The notes beneath the pieces were generated by a model. That model did no database searches. It was not told the origin of the DNA and was given only the letters and a program-made list of their open reading frames with translations. Position numbers and translations under genes: made by a program. 64,000 nt of DNA from positions 558,001 to 622,000 of the forward strand of contig NZ_PJAI02000001.1 of assembly GCF_002843355.2 (NCBI RefSeq), written 5' to 3'. Position 1 is the stretch's first letter. Each line of letters starts with the position of its first letter. Positions 36,123-46,681 of the stretch are shown here, in pieces. Origin of the DNA: Colwellia echini. Its GTDB lineage: Bacteria; Pseudomonadota; Gammaproteobacteria; Enterobacterales; Alteromonadaceae.

Positions 36123-37388
36123 ATGCATTTTTTTGATAAGAAATTATTTACTGGTTTTAGTCGTACAAAGGTACTTGCTATCTTGTTATTGTCTTCAACC
36201 TTGTTTGCCTGTTCTTCAAGTGATGAAGATGAAAGCACTAAAGTTGCAGAGTTAACAGAGTTAGAGAATGCATTTGAAGTTGAAGTGCTTTGGGATCGAG
36301 ATATTGGCGAGGGTGTTCAAGACTACTTTTCGCGAATAAAACCTATTATTGCGTACGATAAAGTCTACAGTGCTAGCCGTATGGGTTATGTTATGGCCCT
36401 GGAAAAAGACACGGGTGACACTATATGGAAAGTCGATTTAAGTGACATTAACGATGAACGTAGTTTTTGGCAAGCTAGAGTTTCAGCTTTAGTTTCTGGT
36501 GGCCCTATTGCCGGTATGAATAAAATTTTTATCGGTACTGAAAATGGTGATGTTTATGCACTAGATGCAGAGACTGGCGCCATGATTTGGCAAGCTAAAA
36601 TTAAAGGTGAAGTAATAGCGCAACCTTCAATTGACTCCGGTATTTTAGTGGTTAACTCATCTTCTGGTTTACTTAAAGCCTTTGATGCCAATACCGGTGA
36701 CGATTTATGGGAAATAGAGCAAGACGTACCAGCGTTAACTTTACGTGGTATAAGTGCACCTACTATTGCTTCTGGTGGTGTTATAGTTGGCTCTGCTAAA
36801 GGCGACGTAAACGTTTATATTTTATCTACCGGCCAAACGGGTTGGGCAACTGAAGTGGGCGAGGCAACTGGTTCAACTGAATTACAACGTGTCGTTGATG
36901 TTGATTCTGCGCCAGTTGTGTTTGGCGACAAAGTTTATGTTATTTCAGCTCGTGGTAACCTTGTTGCAATAGAGTTGAGTTCGGGCCGAATTTTATGGAA
37001 ACGTCAATATTCATCTTATAGACAAATAGCTGTGTTCCGTAATGATATTTATATTACAACTACCCGTGGACATGTTTATTCCCTTGATCGTAATAATGGA
37101 ATTGAACGTTGGAGTAATATCGAATTGACCAATCGCGGAGTTACTGGCCCTGCAGTGGTAGGTAGATATGTAGTGGTTGGTGACTTTGAAGGTTATTTAC
37201 ATTGGCTAGATCAAGATACGGGTGAAATTGTTACTCGTTATGAAATTGATGGTAGTGGTATATACACTACGCCAACGGTTGTTGATGGTCTTATTTATAG
37301 TCAAACCCGTGATGGTGACTTAGAAGTTATTATCACACCAAAAGATGTTCCTCAAAAGGTTACCGAAACCAATACTGCTGAGGAATAA
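36123..37388 (+). CDS. bamB: Outer membrane assembly lipoprotein BamB
   Basis: BamB is the beta-propeller lipoprotein of the BAM complex that inserts beta-barrel proteins in the outer membrane. From ATG 36123 (AAGG six bases upstream of the spacer; an in-frame TTG at 36105 is rejected) it has 421 residues with lipobox LFAC (Cys 30). It carries PQQ-like propeller blades with repeated DGxxYALDAETGxxxW patterns. It is the conserved neighbour of yfgM and der. Confidence 0.95.
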   Translation: MHFFDKKLFTGFSRTKVLAILLLSSTLFACSSSDEDESTKVAELTELENAFEVEVLWDRDIGEGVQDYFSRIKPIIAYDKVYSASRMGYVMALEKDTGDTIWKVDLSDINDERSFWQARVSALVSGGPIAGMNKIFIGTENGDVYALDAETGAMIWQAKIKGEVIAQPSIDSGILVVNSSSGLLKAFDANTGDDLWEIEQDVPALTLRGISAPTIASGGVIVGSAKGDVNVYILSTGQTGWATEVGEATGSTELQRVVDVDSAPVVFGDKVYVISARGNLVAIELSSGRILWKRQYSSYRQIAVFRNDIYITTTRGHVYSLDRNNGIERWSNIELTNRGVTGPAVVGRYVVVGDFEGYLHWLDQDTGEIVTRYEIDGSGIYTTPTVVDGLIYSQTRDGDLEVIITPKDVPQKVTETNTAEE

Positions 37389-37426
37389 GCTACACTGTAT
37401 GGAATAGCTTAGTAGAATTAGTTTAC

Positions 37427-37470
37427 AACGGCTCCTATGTAAATGGCATAAGGAGCCGTTGCTTGTTTTT
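37427..37470 (+). terminator. bamB terminator
   Basis: AACGGCTCCT (37427-37436) pairs with AGGAGCCGTT (37451-37460), extended by ATG/CAT, and is followed by GCTTGTTTTT. Confidence 0.75.
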
Positions 37471-37615
37471 AGTAATATCACTTTTAGTTTTATTAATAGT
37501 TCAGCCTAGTAGGTTGAATATGTTATTTTTAGTTTTGATATTTAGTTTTAATTTAGTTTTATTTATTTGAAAATCCTACATTACTCGCTTGTAAGGTTTT
37601 TCATTTGAGGTGCTC

Positions 37616-39094
37616 ATGCTTCCTGTTGTTGCTCTTGTTGGCCGTCCTAATGTCGGTAAATCAACTTTATTTAATCGTTTAACCCGTAGTCGAGATGCAC
37701 TTGTTGCTGATTACCCAGGTTTAACTCGTGACCGTCAATATGGTCAAGCCGAAGTAGAAGAACACCCTTTCATAGTTATTGATACCGGTGGTATTAATGG
37801 TGATGAACAAGGTATTGATGTGTTAATGGCCGAACAGTCGCTGATGGCGATAGAAGAAGCCGATGCTGTGTTGTTTTTAGTTGATGCGCGTGATGGTTTA
37901 ACGTCTGCGGATCACGGCATTGCGGAATACCTTCGTAAACAAGATAAAAAAGTATTCTTAGTTGCCAATAAAATTGATGGTATTCATGGTGACTCAGCTG
38001 TGGCTGAATTTTATTCTCTAGGCTTGGGTGGAGAAGTTCATCAAATTGCTGCAGCTCATGGGCGTGGTGTTACTCAATTACTTACTCTTGCCTTAACCCC
38101 ACACATTGAAGAGTTGGGCAAACCTAAACTAATCAATGAAGATGGTGAGGAATATTTTGAAGAATTCGAAACAGAATTAACCGAAGAGCAGTTAGCTAAA
38201 AAACTTGCAGAAGAACCACAAGAAAACGACAGAATAAAGTTAGCTATTATTGGTCGCCCTAATGTGGGTAAGTCAACGCTAACTAACCGTATTTTAGGTG
38301 AAGAGCGTGTTGTAGTATATGATATGCCGGGTACAACCCGTGACAGTGTATACATTCCGATGGAGCGCAATGGTCGTGAATATACCTTAATTGATACTGC
38401 GGGTATTCGTCGTCGTAAAAATGTAACTGATGTTGTTGAAAAGTATTCAGTGATTAAAACATTACGTGCCATTGAAGATGCGAACGTTTGTTTGTTAATT
38501 ATTGATGCACAAGAAGGTATTAGCGATCAAGATTTAAGCTTATTAGGCTTTATTCTTGAAGCAGGGCGCTCATTAGTTTTAGCTGTAAATAAGTGGGATG
38601 GTTTAGAGGATCATGAAAAAGATCGTATTAAAACTGAATTAGACAGACGTTTAGGTTTTATCGACTTTGCTCGCATTCACTTTATTTCTGCTTTGCATGG
38701 TACTGGTGTCGGACATTTATATGAGTCTGTTGAGGAAGCTTTTGTTTCAGCAACAAAACGCATCTCAACGGCTATGGTAACTAAAATCCTTGATATGGCT
38801 GTGTTTGATCATCAGCCACCATTACATCAAGGGCGACGCATTAAACTAAAATATGCACATGCGGGTGGTTATAATCCACCAATCATTATTATTCACGGTA
38901 ACTCTGCTAAAAAATTACCAGTGTCTTACAAGCGTTATTTAATGAATTATTACCGTAAATCATTAAAAATGATGGGTACACCTATTCGTATCCAGTTTAA
39001 AGACACTATTAACCCGTTTGCAGGTAAGAAAAAGTTAAACTACACCGAGCAAAAGAAATTAGCTCGAGCGACACAAGGCTATAAAAAAGATTAG
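37616..39094 (+). CDS. der: Ribosome assembly GTPase Der (EngA)
   Basis: Der is an essential double GTPase for 50S subunit maturation. From ATG 37616 (TGAGG upstream; GTG 37610 is the rejected alternative) the protein has 492 residues (E. coli 490). The first G domain has P-loop GRPNVGKS (residues 9-16). An acidic linker ([11 protein letters not shown]) precedes the second P-loop GRPNVGKS near 217. A C-terminal KH-like domain follows ([26 protein letters not shown]). It ends the conserved run. Confidence 0.97.
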   Translation: MLPVVALVGRPNVGKSTLFNRLTRSRDALVADYPGLTRDRQYGQAEVEEHPFIVIDTGGINGDEQGIDVLMAEQSLMAIEEADAVLFLVDARDGLTSADHGIAEYLRKQDKKVFLVANKIDGIHGDSAVAEFYSLGLGGEVHQIAAAHGRGVTQLLTLALTPHIEELGKPKLINEDGEEYFEEFETELTEEQLAKKLAEEPQENDRIKLAIIGRPNVGKSTLTNRILGEERVVVYDMPGTTRDSVYIPMERNGREYTLIDTAGIRRRKNVTDVVEKYSVIKTLRAIEDANVCLLIIDAQEGISDQDLSLLGFILEAGRSLVLAVNKWDGLEDHEKDRIKTELDRRLGFIDFARIHFISALHGTGVGHLYESVEEAFVSATKRISTAMVTKILDMAVFDHQPPLHQGRRIKLKYAHAGGYNPPIIIIHGNSAKKLPVSYKRYLMNYYRKSLKMMGTPIRIQFKDTINPFAGKKKLNYTEQKKLARATQGYKKD

Positions 39095-39276
39095 TATTTA
39101 TACCCGTTACCACTTAATGGCACAACATGCGTATTAACGGGTATAGTACAACTTGCTGCATACTTACCCTTGGTCTCTGGCAAGTTGCAATTTACGGGTG
39201 TTTTTACTAAGGTAATAAAGTTCTTTCCACTTTAATTCCTTTTGTCATCAAGTCTAAATGGATAGCTGAATATTAT

Positions 39277-39951
39277 ATGGCTGAGCAAGCAATCTTAACT
39301 GATCCAACAAAACCAACCGCACGAAATCTAACTTATTTAAAAGCTGGCGCGCCAATTGTTATTGATATTTCTACCCCAGCCGGGCAAAAAAGAAAGTTTA
39401 ATACCTTCTATATTGGCTACTTACCGAAAAAGTATGTATTAATTGAGTTTCCAGAATCATCCAAGTTAGGCAATTTTTCCCAATATATTGGTCAAGGTAC
39501 TGTTATTACCGTACGCGGTTTGATCGAAGGGCGTGAAGGTGCCGCAGTAGCTTTTATTAGTACAGTCAAACAAACCTTACAAATACCTTCCCGTATTATG
39601 GTCTTAGATATTCCTAATACGGTAACCTTACAAAAATTACGGACGTCTTTGCGTATTGAAACCCAAATAGTGGCGAAAGTAAAAATTGATGAAGTGTATT
39701 GGCAAACTACTATGACTAATTTATCAGTTGATGGTGGACAATTAGATATTGTTAATGGTGAAAAACTAGTTCTCGCCGAAGATAAAATTGTCGAAATAGC
39801 GGTTGAGGGCAGTGACGGCGAAAAAACTATTACGCTTAATGCCACCGTTTGTAATATAAAGCAGCAGGTAGACGGCTTATCTTTTGGTGTTAAATTTAAT
39901 AGCGTAAGTAAAGAGCAGGTGGTTGAACTACTTTATAAGGCTCTATCATAG
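39277..39951 (+). CDS. PilZ-domain c-di-GMP receptor with YcgR-like N-terminus
   Basis: The 224-residue cytosolic protein has an N-terminal flagellar-brake-like domain (about residues 20-110) and a C-terminal PilZ domain (about 118-222). Both c-di-GMP contacts are present: R122-xxx-R126 (RTSLR) and N148-x-S150-xx-G153 (NLSVDG). It should sense c-di-GMP and may act on flagella, as YcgR does, or on another surface function. A decayed GGDEF gene lies immediately downstream on the other strand. The c-di-GMP role is a family inference; the target is unknown. Confidence 0.82.
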   Translation: MAEQAILTDPTKPTARNLTYLKAGAPIVIDISTPAGQKRKFNTFYIGYLPKKYVLIEFPESSKLGNFSQYIGQGTVITVRGLIEGREGAAVAFISTVKQTLQIPSRIMVLDIPNTVTLQKLRTSLRIETQIVAKVKIDEVYWQTTMTNLSVDGGQLDIVNGEKLVLAEDKIVEIAVEGSDGEKTITLNATVCNIKQQVDGLSFGVKFNSVSKEQVVELLYKALS

Positions 39952-40005
39952 AGAGTAAATAATTATTAGAAAAAGGCTCAATAGCTCGCCTGTTACAAAT
40001 ACTTG

Positions 40006-40152
40006 TTAGTCTAATACAACCACATTTTTACCGATTGATTTTGCTTTATATAGCGCGTTATCAACGCGTTTAAAAATAGCGTCAACATCATCACCATCAA
40101 TCACTGAAGTTACCCCTAAGCTGATAGGAACCCCCACTTTGTGTGAGTTGCG
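40006..40152 (-). pseudogene. 3' remnant of a GGDEF (diguanylate cyclase) gene
   Basis: The minus-strand frame reads a 48-residue C-terminus containing PISLGVTSV, then DVDAIFKRVDNALYKAKSIG and KNVVVLD followed by a stop. This is the terminal part of a GGDEF domain downstream of the catalytic signature. A stop codon closes the frame at 40153-40155, and no GGEEF region exists upstream before the DMT transporter gene. The fragment is therefore a decayed or deletion remnant and cannot be active. Confidence 0.8.
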
Positions 40153-40187
40153 TTAAGGTAACGTTGTTAGGTATATTCCGCGCTGAT

Positions 40188-41060
40188 TTATGAAGGGGGG
40201 CTTTGCTTAAGTCCACGTAACCATTTTTTCCAAGGTAAAGGCATCATTGGAATAACTATTAATAAAATACCTATTGCGGTGAGTAGATCTGGCATTTCAT
40301 CAAACCACATAATGCCGAATAAGACTACAATAGCTAAACCTGAGTACTCTGCTAACGCAATATTACTTGCGGCGTCTTTTTTATACGCCATAACAGCTAA
40401 AGCGTGATAACCCAATACAAAGATGTTGATAGCCACAATCCATAAAACGTGCGTCCAAGATATAGTTTGCCATTGTAAAATAGCTAAAAACAATGCTAAT
40501 GGCAATGTCATGATAGTCGTCCAAAAAAGCGTAGACACTAATTTTTGTTCCGCGGGTAAGCGACGAATTAATATATTGCCAAACGCCATGGTTAATGCGC
40601 TACCTAGTGCCACAATGGCTGCCCAATGAAATTGTTCAGGTCGTAATACAACCAACACTCCGATAAAGCCAATGGCTGTTGCAATGTATTTACTTAAAGG
40701 CGGTGCTTCTTTGAGCAAGAGAATTGACAGTGGTAACATCATTAAAGGGGCTACATAAAATATTGCATTAGCGGTTGCTAGTGTTAAGTGTGTAATGGCT
40801 ATTAAAGTACATGCACTGCCACCAACAATAAGTTGTGCACGCCAAAAGGTGATCATGCAGCTACCTTCTTTGTATCTTTCTTTTGGAAGTTGTAACCAGA
40901 ATGGCAGAATAAAAAACACACTGATTAATTGACGAAGAAATACATATTGAAAAGTAGGTACTTCACCATTTAATACCTTAAGTGCTACATCAGAAAGAGA
41001 CGCTAATAAATTTGCCAAAATTAATAGTAATATGGCTTGAGTAGTGTGTTTATTTTGCAT
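40188..41060 (-). CDS. EamA/DMT-family transporter
   Basis: This is a 290-residue inner-membrane protein with about ten hydrophobic segments in two EamA repeats. Family members export metabolites or take up small solutes, and the substrate is not predictable. The start at 41058-41060 has GGAAAA upstream on the minus strand. The gene's 3' end lies 32 bases from the GGDEF remnant on the same strand, suggesting a deletion fused this region. Confidence 0.85.
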   Translation of the reverse strand: MQNKHTTQAILLLILANLLASLSDVALKVLNGEVPTFQYVFLRQLISVFFILPFWLQLPKERYKEGSCMITFWRAQLIVGGSACTLIAITHLTLATANAIFYVAPLMMLPLSILLLKEAPPLSKYIATAIGFIGVLVVLRPEQFHWAAIVALGSALTMAFGNILIRRLPAEQKLVSTLFWTTIMTLPLALFLAILQWQTISWTHVLWIVAINIFVLGYHALAVMAYKKDAASNIALAEYSGLAIVVLFGIMWFDEMPDLLTAIGILLIVIPMMPLPWKKWLRGLKQSPPS

Positions 41061-41325
41061 GATTTTCCGGAAAGAATGTTCACTCTATTAAGAGTTATAA
41101 ACGCTTAAGAGCGTGTAGGCGGGGCATTATACATAAAAGGATGAAGCTGTATAGTTATGATTTAGTGTGCAACTTATCGAAAGAATTAATATTGAAAGTG
41201 ATAAATAATCGTCATTGTTGATGCCATTTTAAAATAATCAGTGAATTATTATTTGAATTCAAAGAGTGAAATAAGTAGGTGTCAGGATAAAAATAAGCTG
41301 CCGAACATCATGTTTTAATTTCAGT

Positions 41326-42660
41326 TTATATTACTCTAGCGTTAATATGACCATTACTGAGTTGTATGCTAATTTCTTCATCATTTACTAATTGCTCAAC
41401 TTTAGTGATCACTTCGTTTTTATCATTTCGAGTCACACTATAACCCCTAGCAATAGTAGCTAATGGGCTCACCAATTGTAGTTGTTCAATTAAGTGCACA
41501 AAATCATCTCGGTTGTGTTGTAAAGTGTTCTGCATTGCTTGAGTGATACGTTGTTTACTTTGCTTGATCTGCTGCTGTTGAAATTGAATAACTTTGGCGG
41601 GTGATTGATTTAACAAACGCTGGTTAAGTTGTATGGGTTTATTTTGTAATTGAGTAATATTACGCTTCATTACGTGTTTTAAGCGTAACGTTAATTCATC
41701 TGCCTTTTGTTGTTGCAACTGTAATTGTTGCTCAGGATGAACCTGCGATAATCTATGCTGTAGATAATTATTTTCTTTGTTTAAGCTCACTAAATTATTC
41801 TGTATAGCTTTAATTAAATGCTGTTTTAGTATGAGTAAGTGATGAAGTTGCTCACTGCTGTCGCTTGAAACTAACTCAGCAGCAGCCGAGGGAGTAGGCG
41901 CACGTAAATCAGCTACATAATCACTTAACGTAGTATCTATTTCATGACCTACCGCACTAATTACAGGTAATGCACTGTTATAAATAGCATATACCACGCT
42001 TTCTTCATTAAATGGCCACAAATCTTCTAACGAGCCACCACCGCGACCAACAATCAATACATCACACTCATTACGAATATTTGCACTTTCTATGGCATGA
42101 CAAATATCGCCTTGCGCATATTCCCCTTGAACTAAGGCAGGGTAGATAATCGCTTTGATATTGGGATTACGGCGTTTAAGTACAGTTAAAATATCTTTAA
42201 CAGCTGCGCCCGTTGGTGAGGTAACAATACCAACGCAGCTAATATGCGCAGGTAATGCTTTTTTGTGAGCTAAATCAAAAACACCTTGTCCATTGAGCTT
42301 GTTTTTTAACTGCTCATACTGTTGACCCAATAAGCCAGTGCCAGCATCTTCCATGTGCTCAATAATTAATTGAAAATCTCCACGAGGTTCATACAGCGAT
42401 ACTTTGGCGCGCACCAATACTTGTTGTCCATTGCTTGGTGTCGCACCAGTGCTTAAACGTACGCGTCTATTACTGGTTTTAAACATGGCACATTTAACTT
42501 GAGACTTGGCATCTTTTAATGATAAATACCAATGCCCAGAGCTAGCAGCAATAAAATTTGATACTTCACCAGTAAGCCAAACTGTATTCAGCTCGCTTTC
42601 TAAAATAAAGCGAACTTTTTTGGTTAACTCGCTAATTTGTAAAATGTGCTGTTGGCTCAT
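41326..42660 (-). CDS. xseA: Exodeoxyribonuclease VII large subunit
   Basis: XseA with XseB forms ExoVII, which degrades single-stranded DNA to oligonucleotides in repair. The 444-residue protein has an N-terminal OB-fold (about residues 5-105), a catalytic domain with GIVTSPTGAAVKDIL, IVGRGGGSLEDLWPFN and SAVGHEIDTTLSDYVADLRAPTPSAAAEL, and a long coiled-coil C-terminus rich in Gln/Leu. It is divergent from guaB, as in E. coli. The xseB partner is not in the window. Confidence 0.96.
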   Translation of the reverse strand: MSQQHILQISELTKKVRFILESELNTVWLTGEVSNFIAASSGHWYLSLKDAKSQVKCAMFKTSNRRVRLSTGATPSNGQQVLVRAKVSLYEPRGDFQLIIEHMEDAGTGLLGQQYEQLKNKLNGQGVFDLAHKKALPAHISCVGIVTSPTGAAVKDILTVLKRRNPNIKAIIYPALVQGEYAQGDICHAIESANIRNECDVLIVGRGGGSLEDLWPFNEESVVYAIYNSALPVISAVGHEIDTTLSDYVADLRAPTPSAAAELVSSDSSEQLHHLLILKQHLIKAIQNNLVSLNKENNYLQHRLSQVHPEQQLQLQQQKADELTLRLKHVMKRNITQLQNKPIQLNQRLLNQSPAKVIQFQQQQIKQSKQRITQAMQNTLQHNRDDFVHLIEQLQLVSPLATIARGYSVTRNDKNEVITKVEQLVNDEEISIQLSNGHINARVI

Positions 42661-42799
42661 AATCGGAATTTTTTAAATAATTGCGGCAAGGAAGGCGACC
42701 ATTATTTATGGATTAAAGTGATCTTTCAATTGATTTTGATGATTAAAATTATTTTCACTATATATTTAACTGTTTTTATCGAAAATTGATAAATAACTG

Positions 42800-42828
42800 T
42801 TTACCTAAAACAACAAAACGGTTAAAAT
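42800..42828 (+). promoter_or_regulatory. Sigma-70 promoter for guaB
   Basis: TTTACC and TAAAAT are separated by 17 bases. The start would be near 42835, leaving a leader of about 43 bases. The upstream side is AT-rich. Confidence 0.6.
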
Positions 42829-42877
42829 TCTGCCGCAATATTCACTCCCTAACCAACCTTTTTAGAGAGATGTTGCG

Positions 42878-44350
42878 ATGCTAAGAATTGCCCAAGAAGC
42901 TTTAACTTTTGATGACGTGTTACTTGTACCCGCTCATTCAACAGTATTACCACATACGGCTGATTTAAAAACTAAATTAACCCGTAAAATCAATTTAAAT
43001 ATACCTATGATTTCTGCGTCTATGGACACAGTTACCGAGTCTCGTTTAGCGATCACGCTAGCGCAAGAAGGCGGTATGGGTTTTATTCATAAAAATATGA
43101 CTATTGCCGAACAAGCTCAACATGTTTCTAAAGTGAAGAAATATGAAAGTGGTATAGTTTCACACCCTGTAACCGTGAGCACTGACTTTACTATAGAACA
43201 AGTAATGCGCAAAGCTGATGAGTTAGGTTTTTCAGGTTTCCCTGTTGTTGATAAAACTAACAATTTAGTTGGAATTATCACTGGTCGTGATTTACGTTTT
43301 GAAACGGATTTAACTAAGCCTGTTTCATCATTAATGACGTTAAAAGAAGATCTTATCACGGTAAAAGAAGGCGCAGCACGAGAAGAAATTCTTGAGCTAA
43401 TGCATGATAACCGCATTGAGAAAATTTTAGTGGTTGATGACGCTTTTAAATTAGTGGGTCTTATTACCGCAAAAGATTATCAAAAAGCAGAAGACAAACC
43501 TAACGCATGTAAAGATGAATTAGGTCGCTTACGTGTTGGTGCTGCTGTTGGCGTCGGTGCTGGTACAGACGAGCGTATTGACGCGCTTGTTGAAGCAGGC
43601 GTTGACGTCTTATTAATTGACACTTCACATGGCCATTCACAAGGTGTTATTGACCGTGTAAGTGAAACGCGTCAAAAATATCCTGAATTACAAATTATTG
43701 CTGGTAACGTCGCAACAGGTGCAGGCGCAAGAGCGTTAGCAGATGTTGGTGTAGATGCCGTAAAAGTAGGAATTGGCCCTGGTTCAATCTGTACTACGCG
43801 TATTGTTACTGGTGTAGGCGTACCGCAATTAACTGCTATTTCAAATGCTGTTGAAGCTCTTCAAGGTACAGGTATTCCTGTTATTGCTGATGGCGGTATC
43901 CGTTTCTCAGGTGATATAGCTAAAGCGTTAGTTGCTGGCGCTCATTGTGTAATGGTTGGCAGCATGTTAGCAGGTACTGAAGAATCACCTGGTGAAGTTG
44001 AACTTTACCAAGGGCGTTATTACAAGTCATATCGTGGTATGGGTTCTTTAGGTGCTATGGCACAAAAAGATGGCTCAAGTGATCGTTATTTCCAAAAAAC
44101 TGATGGCGAAGCTGACAAATTAGTACCGGAAGGTATTGAAGGTCGTGTTGCTTATAAAGGTCCTGTAGCGGCAATTATTCATCAACAAATGGGCGGCATT
44201 CGTTCTTCAATGGGCTTAACGGGCTCAGCAAATATTGAAGAAATGCGTACTAAACCTGAGTTTATGAAAATTACCTCGGCAGGTATGGGCGAATCTCACG
44301 TACATGACGTAACCATTACCAAAGAAGCGCCTAATTACCGTATGGGCTAG
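42878..44350 (+). CDS. guaB: Inosine-5'-monophosphate dehydrogenase
   Basis: GuaB oxidises IMP to XMP with NAD+, the committed step to guanine nucleotides. The protein has 490 residues (E. coli 488). The catalytic C305 is in [11 protein letters not shown], and two CBS domains (about residues 95-205) interrupt the barrel. The flap motif is GSLGAMAQ...SSDRYFQ. A ribosome binding site (AGAGAG) precedes the ATG. guaA follows but is separated by 416 bases containing a palindromic repeat, a MITE-like element and a hairpin, so the operon is interrupted. Confidence 0.97.
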   Translation: MLRIAQEALTFDDVLLVPAHSTVLPHTADLKTKLTRKINLNIPMISASMDTVTESRLAITLAQEGGMGFIHKNMTIAEQAQHVSKVKKYESGIVSHPVTVSTDFTIEQVMRKADELGFSGFPVVDKTNNLVGIITGRDLRFETDLTKPVSSLMTLKEDLITVKEGAAREEILELMHDNRIEKILVVDDAFKLVGLITAKDYQKAEDKPNACKDELGRLRVGAAVGVGAGTDERIDALVEAGVDVLLIDTSHGHSQGVIDRVSETRQKYPELQIIAGNVATGAGARALADVGVDAVKVGIGPGSICTTRIVTGVGVPQLTAISNAVEALQGTGIPVIADGGIRFSGDIAKALVAGAHCVMVGSMLAGTEESPGEVELYQGRYYKSYRGMGSLGAMAQKDGSSDRYFQKTDGEADKLVPEGIEGRVAYKGPVAAIIHQQMGGIRSSMGLTGSANIEEMRTKPEFMKITSAGMGESHVHDVTITKEAPNYRMG

Positions 44351-44352
44351 CC

Positions 44353-44471
44353 GAATAGCTTATTTCTTTGCTAGTTAATACAATTGCTACATCAGAAGTA
44401 CTCACTGACTAGCGTCAGCTCCGTGCCTCTTCTTTGCACTTGAATTAACTAGGCTTCGAACTAAACTATTC
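44353..44471. repeat. Palindromic repeat, copy 1 (29-bp core with self-complementary arms)
   Basis: The core at 44398-44426 begins GTACTCACTGAC and ends GTCAGCTCCGTGC, with a CTGAC/GTCAG stem. It is flanked by arms that pair with each other: CTAGTTAAT (44371-44379) with ATTAACTAG (44444-44452), and GAATAG with CTATTC at the outer ends. The core recurs at 46397-46425 with 27 of 29 bases identical. Confidence 0.75.
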
Positions 44472-44480
44472 TTAAGTTTT

Positions 44481-44641
44481 ATACCAATCTCACAAATTAA
44501 GTGAACATTTATACGGGCTAAAACCACTAACTACAGCGTTATTTATTTAATAATTAGAACAACTAGTTATATAAATAAATGCCTTGTATTTAATGATTTT
44601 TCCTCCGTCTAAAATAGATACTTAATTAATGAAAATGGTAT
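44481..44641. mobile_element. MITE-like element between guaB and guaA
   Basis: The 161-bp segment has imperfect terminal inverted repeats of 22 bp (18 matching), starting ATACCA and ending in AATTAAGT on the inward side. Inside, TTATTTATTTA pairs with TAAATAAAT. It contains no ORF. It sits next to palindromic repeat copy 1 and probably separates guaB from guaA transcriptionally. Confidence 0.6.
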
Positions 44642-44673
44642 TAGTTTGAAAGCAAAAGCAAAATACAAATTCC

Positions 44674-44713
44674 AACAGGCTGAGTTATAAAGAATATAAC
44701 TCAGCCTGTTTTA
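44674..44713 (+). terminator. Long perfect hairpin upstream of guaA
   Basis: A 16-bp perfect stem (44674-44689 with 44695-44710), loop AAGAA, is followed by TTA only. It resembles a terminator or a 5' stabilising hairpin, 56 bases before the guaA start. Confidence 0.65.
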
Positions 44714-44766
44714 CTTAAAAAATCGCGTTAAATGTTATTAGTTAGCGCCTTAAAATGAGAGATAGC

Positions 44767-46344
44767 ATGAGTAAAGACATTCATAGCAGTCGAATATTGA
44801 TTTTAGATTTCGGTTCGCAATACACCCAACTAATTGCACGTCGCGTACGTGAAATTGGTGTTTACTGTGAGCTTTGGTCTTGGGATGTTACTGAAGCACA
44901 AATTAAAGACTTCAAACCTACCGGTATTATTCTTGCTGGTGGGCCTGAATCTGTAACTGCAGAAAACTCTCCACGTGCACCTGAATATGTATTTAATGCT
45001 GGCGTACCGGTACTAGGTATTTGTTACGGCATGCAAACCATGGCTGAGCAACTTGGTGGCGGCGTTGAAAGTTCGAGCCATAAAGAGTTTGGTTATGCAG
45101 CGGTTGAATTATTAACTCAATCTGCATTATTCCATAATGTTGAAGATAGCATTGGCGCAAACGGTAATGCATTACTAGACGTATGGATGAGTCACGGCGA
45201 TAAAGTGGCTGCAATTCCAAGTGATTTCGTTAAAGTTGCACAAACACCAAGCTGTGCTTTTGCTGCAATGGCAAACGAAGACAAACAATTCTACGGTGTT
45301 CAATTTCACCCAGAAGTAACACACACTAAACAAGGTTTACGTATTTTAGAAAACTTTGTTGTTGAAATCTGTCAGTGTGAAAAATTATGGACACCAGCTT
45401 CAATTATTGATGATGCAATTGAGAAAATGAAAGCACAAATAGGTGACGACGAAGTTATCTTAGGTTTATCTGGCGGTGTTGATTCATCGGTAGTTGCCAT
45501 GCTTTTACATCGTGCAATCGGTGATAAATTAACTTGTGTATTTGTTGATAACGGCTTACTTCGTTTAGACGAAGGTCAGCAAGTTATGGAAATGTTTGGT
45601 GATCACTTTGGCTTAAACATTATTAAAATTGATGCAGAAGACAGATTTTTAGATCGTTTAGCTGGCGAAGATGAGCCAGAAGCAAAACGTAAAATTATCG
45701 GTAACGTATTTATTGACGTTTTTGAAGAAGAGTCAAATAAGCTAGAAAATGCCAAGTGGTTAGCACAAGGTACTATCTACCCTGACGTTATTGAATCGGC
45801 AGCATCAGCTACAGGTAAAGCACACGTAATCAAATCACATCACAATGTTGGTGGCTTACCTGATTACATGAAGCTTGGTTTAGTTGAACCACTACGTGAA
45901 TTATTTAAAGATGAAGTACGTAAAATTGGTTTAGAACTAGGTTTGCCATACGACATGCTTTACCGTCATCCGTTCCCAGGTCCTGGATTAGGCGTTCGTA
46001 TTTTAGGTGAAGTTAAAAAAGAATATGCTGACTTGCTACGTCGCGCCGATGCAATCTTCATTGAAGAATTACACAAGCATGATTTATACACTAAAGTAAG
46101 CCAAGCATTTACCGTATTCTTACCTGTTAAATCAGTAGGCGTTATGGGTGATGCGCGTAAATATGACTGGGTTGTTAGCTTACGTTGTGTTGAAACTATT
46201 GACTTTATGACTGCACGTTGGTCACACTTACCATATGATTTCTTAGGGTTAGTTTCTAACCGTATCATCAATGAAATCGACGGTATTTCACGCGTAGTGT
46301 ATGACATAAGCGGTAAGCCGCCTGCTACAATCGAATGGGAATAA
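44767..46344 (+). CDS. guaA: GMP synthase (glutamine-hydrolysing)
   Basis: GuaA aminates XMP to GMP using glutamine. From ATG 44767 it has 525 residues, the same as E. coli. The in-frame ATG at 44755 is rejected because its codons contain the GAGAG ribosome binding site. The amidotransferase triad is C86, H181 and E183 ([16 protein letters not shown]). The ATP-pyrophosphatase PP-loop SGGVDS is at 235-240, and the dimerisation domain ends in KPPATIEWE. It has its own 3' terminator. Confidence 0.97.
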   Translation: MSKDIHSSRILILDFGSQYTQLIARRVREIGVYCELWSWDVTEAQIKDFKPTGIILAGGPESVTAENSPRAPEYVFNAGVPVLGICYGMQTMAEQLGGGVESSSHKEFGYAAVELLTQSALFHNVEDSIGANGNALLDVWMSHGDKVAAIPSDFVKVAQTPSCAFAAMANEDKQFYGVQFHPEVTHTKQGLRILENFVVEICQCEKLWTPASIIDDAIEKMKAQIGDDEVILGLSGGVDSSVVAMLLHRAIGDKLTCVFVDNGLLRLDEGQQVMEMFGDHFGLNIIKIDAEDRFLDRLAGEDEPEAKRKIIGNVFIDVFEEESNKLENAKWLAQGTIYPDVIESAASATGKAHVIKSHHNVGGLPDYMKLGLVEPLRELFKDEVRKIGLELGLPYDMLYRHPFPGPGLGVRILGEVKKEYADLLRRADAIFIEELHKHDLYTKVSQAFTVFLPVKSVGVMGDARKYDWVVSLRCVETIDFMTARWSHLPYDFLGLVSNRIINEIDGISRVVYDISGKPPATIEWE

Positions 46345-46356
46345 TTTCTTTAAGCG

Positions 46357-46465
46357 GCGTTTAAACTTGCTGTAATTCATAATTTCATCGTCAACCGTAC
46401 TCACTGACATGCGTCAGCTCCGTGCGATTTCCTTGAACTAATAAATTACCTCGTCGTTTAAACGC
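46357..46465. repeat. Palindromic repeat, copy 2 (29-bp core with self-complementary arms)
   Basis: The core at 46397-46425 differs from copy 1 only at two adjacent bases in the loop of the CTGAC/GTCAG hairpin. The arms are unrelated to those of copy 1 but again pair perfectly: GCGTTTAAAC (46357-46366) with GTTTAAACGC (46456-46465), and GTAATT with AATTAC further in. It lies 12 bases after the guaA stop. Confidence 0.75.
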
Positions 46466-46486
46466 TACTTAAGATAATACCCAATA

Positions 46487-46524
46487 AAAACCTCATTGTT
46501 GAAAAACATTGGGGTTTTCTTTTT
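46487..46524 (+). terminator. guaA terminator
   Basis: AAAACCTCATTGT pairs with ACATTGGGGTTTT, with two imperfect positions and a GAAAA-type loop, and is followed by CTTTTTA. Confidence 0.75.
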
Positions 46525-46681
46525 AGTGACGAAGACTTTAAGTGATAATTTTGCATGACTCGTTTAATCCATATACCATAAACAACAGTGTTAGCAGATT
46601 TTATAACTGCTGATTAAGTTTGCATTGTCTTGTTGTTATTAAAGTTGTTATTAAAATTTTAAACGGATTAAGGAAGTTTCT

